Positions 58,724 to 64,000 of a stretch of DNA of 64,000 nucleotides are shown here, in pieces. How positions within the stretch are numbered: position 1 is the stretch's first letter; every line of letters starts with the position of its first letter. A program made the translations under genes and the position numbers. Under the pieces are notes generated by a model that did no database searches, was not told the origin of the DNA, and saw nothing but the letters and a program-made list of their open reading frames with translations. Source of the stretch: Streptomyces polyasparticus (GTDB taxonomy: Bacteria > Actinomycetota > Actinomycetes > Streptomycetales > Streptomycetaceae); NCBI RefSeq assembly GCF_014493765.1, contig NZ_JACTVJ010000002.1, positions 62,001 through 126,000 of the forward strand. The letters run 5' to 3'.

Positions 58724-59949
58724 CGACCCCCCGCCTCATCTCGGCCTCCCGCAAAAACGGGATCAAGACCTCCCCCAAAACCCGGCTGCTCGCCGGCGGA
58801 GTGCTCGCCGCCTGTACGGTCCTCGCCGCCTGCGGCTCGCCCGAGCAGTCCGTACAGGAGAAGAAGTCCGCCGCCCAGCAGGCCGCGCTCAAGCCGGCAG
58901 GACCCAAGCCGGTGTACGGGCTGCCGGGGATGCCGCCGGTGGAGAACCCGAAGGACATCTACGCGGCGAACCGGCCGAACAACCTGTCGCCGTTCATGAA
59001 GAAGGTCAAGGAGCGGGTCTACGTCCCGAACACCAACTCCAACACGGTCTCGGTGATCGACCCCAACTCCTTCCAGGTGGTCGACACCATCGAGACCGGT
59101 ACGCAGCCCCAGCACGTCGTGCCGTCCTGGGACATGAAGACCCTCTGGGTGAACAACAACCGCGGCCACACGCTCACCCCGCTCGACCCGCTGACCGCCA
59201 AGCGCAAGGCGCCGGACGTCGAGGTGCACGACCCGTACAACCTCTACTTCACGCCGAACGGCAAGAGCGCCATCGTGATGGCCTCGCTCGACCGCGAGCT
59301 GGTCTTCCGCGATCCGCAGACCATGAAGCGCCAGCACACCGAGCCGGTGAGCTGCTACGGCGTGAACCACGCCGACTTCTCGCTCGACGGGCGCTACTTC
59401 ATCGTGTCCTGCGAGTTCTCCGCCGAACTGCTCAAGGTCGACACGGAGAAGATGAAGGTCGTCGGCCAGATGAAGCTGCCCTTCGAGGGCGCCATGCCGC
59501 AGGACGTGAAGATCTCGCCGGACGGCAAGACCTTCTACATCGCCGACATGATGGCGCACGGCATGTGGGTCCTCGACGGCGAGAAGTTCACGACGCCCAA
59601 GCTCATGCCCACCGGCAAGGGCTGCCACGGTCTGTACATCTCCCGCGACTCCAAGGAGATGTTCATCCCCAACCGCGGCGAGGGCTCCATCTCCGTCTTC
59701 GACTTCGCCAAGAACAAGCTCACCAAGAAGTGGTGGCTGCCCGACGGCGGCTCCCCGGACATGGGCGGCGTCTCGGCGGACGGCAACGTGCTGTGGCTCT
59801 CGGGGCGTTACGACAACGAGGTGTACGCCATCGACACGCACAGCGGCGTCCAGCTGGCCCGTATCCCCGTCGGCGGCGGCCCGCACGGACTCGCGATCTA
59901 CCCGCAGCCGGGGCGGTACTCCCTCGGCCACACGGGCATCTTCCGCTGA
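58720..59949 (+). CDS. YVTN-type beta-propeller lipoprotein
   Basis: 409 residues. Lipobox LAAC with Cys38 after a long n-region, a linker, then seven YVTN-like blades (RVYVPNTNSNTVSVIDPNSF, GTQPQHVVPSWD, VKISPDGKTFYIADM, and so on). Surface-anchored, probably a protein-interaction or scaffold domain. Four-bp overlap with the deacetylase-like gene means translational coupling. No enzymatic residues visible. Confidence 0.9.
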   Translation: MTTPRLISASRKNGIKTSPKTRLLAGGVLAACTVLAACGSPEQSVQEKKSAAQQAALKPAGPKPVYGLPGMPPVENPKDIYAANRPNNLSPFMKKVKERVYVPNTNSNTVSVIDPNSFQVVDTIETGTQPQHVVPSWDMKTLWVNNNRGHTLTPLDPLTAKRKAPDVEVHDPYNLYFTPNGKSAIVMASLDRELVFRDPQTMKRQHTEPVSCYGVNHADFSLDGRYFIVSCEFSAELLKVDTEKMKVVGQMKLPFEGAMPQDVKISPDGKTFYIADMMAHGMWVLDGEKFTTPKLMPTGKGCHGLYISRDSKEMFIPNRGEGSISVFDFAKNKLTKKWWLPDGGSPDMGGVSADGNVLWLSGRYDNEVYAIDTHSGVQLARIPVGGGPHGLAIYPQPGRYSLGHTGIFR

Positions 59950-59969
59950 CCTCACCGGTCCCCGGATCA

Positions 59970-60006
59970 CCGGGTGCGGGCGCTACTCGGAGGCGCCCGC
60001 ACCCGG
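59970..60006. terminator. Intrinsic terminator with T-rich tail
   Basis: CCGGGTGCGGGCGC (59970-59983) pairs with GCGCCCGCACCCGG (59993-60006), followed by TTTCTTTTC, one of few T-rich tails in the window. Confidence 0.9.
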
Positions 60007-60028
60007 TTTCTTTTCATGTCGGGGTACA

Positions 60029-60670
60029 TCACGGCGCGTAGAGCAGCACCTCCGAGGCCACGGCCTTGTACCCCGCCGCCTGGAACGTCCGCACACTGCG
60101 CGCGTTGCCCGGCGACTGCTGCGCCCACAGCACGGAATCCGCCGGTACGAGATGCCGCGCGGCCAGCGCGAGCTTCCGCCCGAGCCCGCGGTGGCGGACC
60201 TCCTCGTCGACCTCGACCGACACCTCCCAGCGCCCGGCGAGACCGCGCCCGAGCGCGAGCATCCCGCCGTCGGCCGCCCAGACGCGCACATCGTCGCGGC
60301 GCTTGCGGGCGTAGGCCACCCGCGGATGGTCCTGGTCCTCGATCTCCCGCAGGGCGAGCGGGAGTTCACCGCTGAGCGGGGTCGCCACCGTCATCAGGTC
60401 GATGGTGTCCGTGCGCCGTCCCGTCCGCTCCATGAACGCCGCGAGGAACAGCGGGTTCATCGTGGCCGCGAGCGCGTCGCAGTCCAGGGACGCGAGGGTC
60501 TCGCGCACCCAGTCGGGGTCCTCGTCGGTGAAGACCACCGAATGGGCCGTGAAGGCGAGCACCCCGGCCTCGCGCGGACTGGGCTGCGGCAGGATCGTGG
60601 TGCTGCCGTCCGGCGCGGGGAAACGGCCGGCCGCGGCGGCGGACAGTACCTCGGCGAGTGCGTCGCTCAT
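60029..60670 (-). CDS. GNAT-family N-acetyltransferase
   Basis: 213 residues from ATG 60670 (ATG 60685 possible). The acetyl-CoA-binding motif A is VSVEVDEEVRHRGLGRKLA, with R-x-x-G-x-G, and motif B follows (WAQQSPGNARSVRTFQAAGY). The N-terminal about 90 residues are an extra domain. Substrate unknown. It is divergent from a MerR regulator gene and may be part of its regulon; the gap is only 78 bp. Confidence 0.88.
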   Translation of the reverse strand: MSDALAEVLSAAAAGRFPAPDGSTTILPQPSPREAGVLAFTAHSVVFTDEDPDWVRETLASLDCDALAATMNPLFLAAFMERTGRRTDTIDLMTVATPLSGELPLALREIEDQDHPRVAYARKRRDDVRVWAADGGMLALGRGLAGRWEVSVEVDEEVRHRGLGRKLALAARHLVPADSVLWAQQSPGNARSVRTFQAAGYKAVASEVLLYAP

Positions 60671-60710
60671 CTTCGTGACCCCCATGGTGTCGTCGTACGG
60701 AAACGACCAC

Positions 60711-60741
60711 TTGAGTCTCCACCCACTGGAAGGCACAGACT
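60711..60741 (+). promoter_or_regulatory. MerR-type promoter with 19-bp spacer
   Basis: TTGAGT (60711-60716) and CAGACT (60736-60741) are separated by exactly 19 bp, the over-long spacer of MerR-controlled promoters. The spacer contains TCCA...TGGA symmetry. The expected start of transcription falls at about 60748, so the ATG at 60749 would begin a leaderless mRNA. Confidence 0.65.
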
Positions 60742-60748
60742 CCTCCCC

Positions 60749-61663
60749 ATGATCCACGACGGCCCCGAGCTGCTCACCATCGGTCAGCTCGCCAGCCGCA
60801 CCGGGCTTCCGGTGCGCACCATCCGCTACTGGTCGGACGCCGGCGCCCTGCCGGTGGTCGACCGCTCACCGGGCAACTACCGGCTCTACGACGCCGCGTC
60901 GGTGGCCCGCCTCGAACTCATCCGCACCCTGCGCGACCTGGGCCTCGGCCTGGACGACGTACGGGCGGTGGTCGGCGGCGAGATCACCGTGGCGCAGGTG
61001 GCGGCGCGGCATGTGAGCGCGCTCGACGCACAGATCCGGAGCCTCAAGGTGACCCGGGCCGTCCTCACGACCGTCGCCAAGCGCGGTTCGTCCGCGGAGG
61101 AGATGACCCTGATGAACAAGCTGGCACGCCTGTCGGCCGCCGAGCGCAAGCGCATCATCGACACGTTCACGGCGGAGGTGTTCGGCGGGCTCGACACCAC
61201 CGACCCCGATATCCGTACGCGGCTGCAGTTCGGCATTCCGGACCTGCCGGACGATCCGACCGTCGACCAGGTCGACGCCTGGGTGGAGATGGCGGAGCTG
61301 CTGCAGGACCCGGAGTTCCGCCGCGGCATGCGCAAGGTGATCGAGTTCAACGCCGCGGGACGGACGCCGAAGACGCCGCCCGGGACCTCGCTGTGGTTCA
61401 TGAGCCGGCTCGTCCACCTCGCCGGTGACGCACGAGGCCGGGGCATCGCGCCCGCGTCGCAGGAGGCGCGGGACGTCCTCGGTGAGCTGCTCGGGGACGC
61501 GGACCGCGGCGAGGTGCTCGAGCGGATGCTGTCCGCGAGCCAGGCCGACGTGTCCCGGCTGCGGGATCTGATCGCCCGGGTGCGCGGTCTGGAGGAGTCG
61601 CCGCAGTACCGAGAGGAGTTCGCCTGGGTGGTGGCGGCGCTCGAAGCCGAGCTCGGCCGCTGA
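60749..61663 (+). CDS. MerR-family regulator with long effector domain
   Basis: 304 residues from ATG 60749. N-terminal MerR winged helix (LTIGQLASRTGLPVRTIRYW, YRLYDAASVARLELIRTLRD) and a coiled coil (about residues 85-115), then a roughly 180-residue C-terminal domain with no recognised effector motif and no cysteine pair. Large effector domains in MerR proteins usually bind organic ligands. It is likely autoregulated through the 19-bp-spacer promoter just upstream, which may also affect the divergent GNAT gene. Confidence 0.9.
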   Translation: MIHDGPELLTIGQLASRTGLPVRTIRYWSDAGALPVVDRSPGNYRLYDAASVARLELIRTLRDLGLGLDDVRAVVGGEITVAQVAARHVSALDAQIRSLKVTRAVLTTVAKRGSSAEEMTLMNKLARLSAAERKRIIDTFTAEVFGGLDTTDPDIRTRLQFGIPDLPDDPTVDQVDAWVEMAELLQDPEFRRGMRKVIEFNAAGRTPKTPPGTSLWFMSRLVHLAGDARGRGIAPASQEARDVLGELLGDADRGEVLERMLSASQADVSRLRDLIARVRGLEESPQYREEFAWVVAALEAELGR

Positions 61664-61762
61664 CGGACCCTCGCTCTTCCTGCGACGGACCCATCGCTCT
61701 CCCCGTACAGCCGGGTAGTTAATCTGACCCGGTCAGTTCAGTACCAAGAAGGGGTGGAAGCC

Positions 61763-61978
61763 ATGGCGGACATCGAGGCGGCACGCGCGCAGTTCCAGCG
61801 GATCGACACGGACGGCGACGGTTTCATCACCGCCGCCGAGTTCAAGACGGCGCTCGCGCAGGGCGGCGACTGGAACGTCACCGAGTCGGTGGCCGAGGCC
61901 GTCATACGCGCCCAGGACCTCAACGGGGACAAGAAGCTCTCCTTCGACGAGTTCTGGGGCCACCTGAACAAGGCCTGA
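61763..61978 (+). CDS. EF-hand calcium-binding protein
   Basis: 71 residues from ATG 61763 (GAAGGGG 8 nt upstream; GTG 61754 possible). Two EF-hands: DTDGDGFITAAE and DLNGDKKLSFDE, both with Asp/Asn at ligand positions 1, 3, 5 and Glu at 12, so both should bind calcium. Cytoplasmic, CabC/calmodulin-like small proteins of this kind influence aerial development in Streptomyces (family knowledge). It stands alone with its own terminator. Confidence 0.93.
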   Translation: MADIEAARAQFQRIDTDGDGFITAAEFKTALAQGGDWNVTESVAEAVIRAQDLNGDKKLSFDEFWGHLNKA

Positions 61979-61986
61979 GGCAGTCG

Positions 61987-62021
61987 GCGCGCCGGTGCCC
62001 CGCGGGGGTGCACCGGCGCGC
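61987..62021. terminator. Terminator after EF-hand gene
   Basis: GCGCGCCGGTGC (61987-61998) pairs with GCACCGGCGCGC (62010-62021), perfect 12-bp stem. Confidence 0.85.
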
Positions 62022-62066
62022 TTCCCATGTGCTCCACCGGCCCCAACTGCCTTGCCACGCACCGCT

Positions 62067-62148
62067 GTTCACCTGCCATCCGATCCGGTTCTGCAGTTGA
62101 GCGCAGCCGTTCATATCCTTCCGCGCGCGCGTACACCCCGGGTTCACC
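62067..62148 (+). promoter_or_regulatory. PHO-box-like heptamers upstream of pstS
   Basis: GTTCACC at 62067-62073, GTTCATA at 62109-62115 and GTTCACC at 62142-62148 match the heptamer bound by PhoP in Streptomyces. Their spacing is wider than the canonical 11-bp repeat, but weaker units may lie between. Confidence 0.6.
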
Positions 62149-62252
62149 GAAGAGGACTTCCATCCTTGGTGTCCTGACCGCGAGCCCACCCCCACAGGGG
62201 CGCCGGTCCACGCCGCCGGGCACCGACCCGGCCGACGCGAGGGTCGTCAGTC

Positions 62253-63236
62253 GTGAACACTTCCACTTCGTTGCGCCGGGCAAAGGCTCCACTGGCCCTC
62301 ACCGCTGCTGTGATCCTCGCCGCGAGCGCCTGCGGCGGTGACGGCGGGAACAGCGGTGACAACGGCTCCGGCGGCGGCGATCAGCTGTCGGGCTCGGTGA
62401 AGATCGACGGTTCCAGCACCGTCGCCCCGCTGACCAGTGCCGCCTCGGAGTTCTACGCCGAGGAGCAGCCCAAGGTGAAGGTCACCGTGGGTACTTCGGG
62501 CACCGGCGGCGGTTTCAAGAAGTTCTGCGTCGGCGAGACCGACATCTCCGACGCCTCCCGTCCGATCAAGGACGAGGAGATCAAGACCTGCGAGGAGAAC
62601 GGCGTCACGTACGAGCAGTTCGCCGTCGCCAACGACGCGCTGAGCGTCGTGGTCCACAAGGACAACGACTGGGTGGACTGCCTGACCACCGACCAGCTGA
62701 AGAAGATCTGGGAGCCGGACTCCAAGGTCAAGAGCTGGAAGGAGGTCGACCCGAAGTTCCCCGACGAGCCGCTGAAGCTGTTCGGCCCCGGCACCGACTC
62801 GGGCACCTTCGACTACTTCACCGACGAGATCAACGGTGAGGAGGGCGCGTCGCGTACCGACTACAGCGCGAGCGAGGACGACAACGTGCTCGTCACCGGC
62901 GTGTCCGGATCCAAGGGCGGCCTGGGCTACTTCGGCTTCTCGTACTACGAGGAGAACAAGGACAAGCTGAAGCTGCTCGACGTCGACGGCGGCGAGGGCT
63001 GTGTGAAGCCGAGCGTGGCGACGACGCAGGACGGCTCGTACAAGCCGCTGGGCCGGCAGCTGTTCATCTATCCCTCGGCCAAGTCGCTGAAGCGGCCCGA
63101 GGTGGTCGACTTCGTCGAGTTCTACGTCGAGAACCACAAGGAGATCGCCGAGGACGCCCAGTTCATCCCCCTCAACGACAAGCAGGAGGAGGAACTGAAG
63201 GCAGCCCTGGACAAGCTGAAGGCAGCCTCCAAGTGA
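62253..63236 (+). CDS. pstS: Phosphate-binding lipoprotein PstS
   Basis: 327 residues, GTG start. Lipobox ASAC with Cys27, Gly-rich linker, then the PstS fold with IDGSSTVAPLTSAASEFY (phosphate loop), GTSGTGGGFKKFCVGETDISDASRPI and GPGTDSGTFDYFTDEI. It captures phosphate outside the membrane for the PstCAB importer. Expression should be induced by phosphate limitation through PhoP; candidate PHO boxes lie upstream. The stop overlaps the GTG of pstC by 4 bp. Confidence 0.96.
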   Translation: MNTSTSLRRAKAPLALTAAVILAASACGGDGGNSGDNGSGGGDQLSGSVKIDGSSTVAPLTSAASEFYAEEQPKVKVTVGTSGTGGGFKKFCVGETDISDASRPIKDEEIKTCEENGVTYEQFAVANDALSVVVHKDNDWVDCLTTDQLKKIWEPDSKVKSWKEVDPKFPDEPLKLFGPGTDSGTFDYFTDEINGEEGASRTDYSASEDDNVLVTGVSGSKGGLGYFGFSYYEENKDKLKLLDVDGGEGCVKPSVATTQDGSYKPLGRQLFIYPSAKSLKRPEVVDFVEFYVENHKEIAEDAQFIPLNDKQEEELKAALDKLKAASK

Positions 63237-64000
63237 GCACCTCCGCACCCAAGTCCGTCGCAGGGACCCCCAACCGGTCCCTGCGGCGGACTCGCCCGCG
63301 TTACGGCGAAGCCGTGATCAAGGGGCTGTTGATGGCGGCGGCCCTCGTGTCCGTGGCCACCACGGTGGGAATCGTCATCTCCCTCATCCCTCCGGCCGTG
63401 GACTTCTTCCGGCAGGTCAGCATCTCGGAGTTCCTCACCGGCACCGACTGGACGCCGCTGTTCTCCGACAAGAAGTTCGGTGTGCTGCCCCTGGTGGCGG
63501 CCACCTTCGTGATCACCGGCATCGCCCTGCTGATCGCCGTGCCCGTCGGTCTCGGCGCGGCGATCTACCTCAGCGAGTACGCCAGGCCGCGCGTACGCCA
63601 GCTGCTCAAGCCCAGCCTGGAGGTCCTCGCCGGGATCCCCACCGTGGTGTACGGCTTCTTCGCACTCGCCTTCATCACACCCCAGCTGCAGGACATCCTG
63701 CCGGAGGCCTGGGCCCTGGAAGTCCGCAGCGGTCTCGCCGCCGGTCTCGTGATGGGCGTCATGATCGTGCCGACGATCGCCTCGCTCACCGAGGACGCCC
63801 TGTCCGCCGTACCGCACGCGCTGCGCGAGGGCGCCTTCGCGCTCGGCTCCGGCAAGCGCACGGTCTCCGTGCGCGTCGTCGTCCCCGCCGCGCTGTCCGG
63901 CATCGTCGCCGCCTGCGTGCTCGGCATCTCACGGGCCGTCGGCGAAACCATGATCGTGCTGATCGCGGCGGGCGTGAGCACCGGACTGCGCTTCAACCCG
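63233..64000 (+). CDS. pstC: Phosphate ABC permease PstC, 3' end outside window
   Basis: GTG 63233 overlaps the pstS stop (GTGA). 256 codons are visible with no stop before the window edge. Membrane segments begin near residue 30 (VIKGLLMAAALVSVATTVGI); FFRQVSISEFLTGTDWTPLF, VGLGAAIYLSEYA, LAGIPTVVYGFFAL and the EAA-type loop HALREGAFALGSGKRTVSVRVVVP are typical of PstC. It forms the phosphate channel with PstA, which should follow beyond the window. Confidence 0.95.
   Translation, partial: MSTSAPKSVAGTPNRSLRRTRPRYGEAVIKGLLMAAALVSVATTVGIVISLIPPAVDFFRQVSISEFLTGTDWTPLFSDKKFGVLPLVAATFVITGIALLIAVPVGLGAAIYLSEYARPRVRQLLKPSLEVLAGIPTVVYGFFALAFITPQLQDILPEAWALEVRSGLAAGLVMGVMIVPTIASLTEDALSAVPHALREGAFALGSGKRTVSVRVVVPAALSGIVAACVLGISRAVGETMIVLIAAGVSTGLRFNP

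Noticed and set aside
1-64000. CRISPR array, tRNA/rRNA genes, prophage or secondary-metabolite cluster
   Set aside because: No regularly spaced identical repeats, no cloverleaf candidates, no phage structural genes and no PKS/NRPS/terpene genes seen.

Overview
The window is high-GC actinobacterial DNA, almost certainly Streptomyces. GTG and TTG starts are common, TTA codons are nearly absent, genes often overlap by ATGA/GTGA, many lipoproteins are encoded, and there is a complete GlgE-pathway cluster (glgP / glgE-treS-mak-glgB) of the type known in Streptomyces. It reads as chromosomal core and near-core DNA with one insertion element. I see no tRNA, rRNA, CRISPR array, prophage or secondary-metabolite cluster.

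Layout. 1-3 kb: two hypothetical membrane/secreted proteins and a secreted GH64 beta-1,3-glucanase. 3-7.7 kb: a CUT1 sugar ABC transporter (lipoprotein binding protein, two permeases; no ATPase, as is usual where a shared MsiK-type ATPase serves). It is split by an IS200/IS605-type element carrying tnpB. That element also holds a 52-residue Arc-like ribbon-helix-helix gene transcribed divergently from tnpB, with a palindrome across the tnpB start codon. 7.7-12 kb: a CitA/CitB-type two-component system divergent from a DctA carrier. 11.7-17.8 kb: regulator-target pairs (MarR/DoxX, TetR/MFS exporter with four operator-like palindromes, MerR-thioredoxin, XRE/NAD(P)H oxidoreductase). 18.6-24 kb: a HelD-type RNA-polymerase-associated helicase with a structured leader, a probably frameshifted beta-helix membrane protein, and a solitary SUKH-like protein.

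24-36.5 kb: alpha-glucan metabolism. GlgE extends glucan from maltose-1-phosphate, TreS interconverts trehalose and maltose, Mak phosphorylates maltose, GlgB branches the product and GlgP breaks it down; the debranching enzyme GlgX lies apart at 48 kb. GlgB carries a Lys/Ala-rich N-terminal tail of about 185 residues that resembles histone H1, and mak contains a TTA (bldA-type) codon. A subtilisin-like protease lies between glgE and glgP, and an M4 metalloprotease follows at 38-40 kb.

40-48 kb: a heterodimeric ABC exporter, divergent from an ABC-2 exporter operon that ends in a NarL-type two-component system; a perfect 20-bp palindrome lies between them. 50-62 kb: two paralogous L,D-transpeptidase lipoproteins, an enoyl-CoA hydratase, secreted proteins, an RsbW-like ATPase gene with a TTA codon, a polysaccharide-deacetylase-like lipoprotein coupled to a beta-propeller lipoprotein, a GNAT/MerR divergent pair and an EF-hand protein. 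The window ends in pstS and a truncated pstC.

Most convergent gene pairs are separated by near-perfect GC-rich hairpins, annotated here as terminators. All functional names come from motif recognition by eye; no database search was possible.
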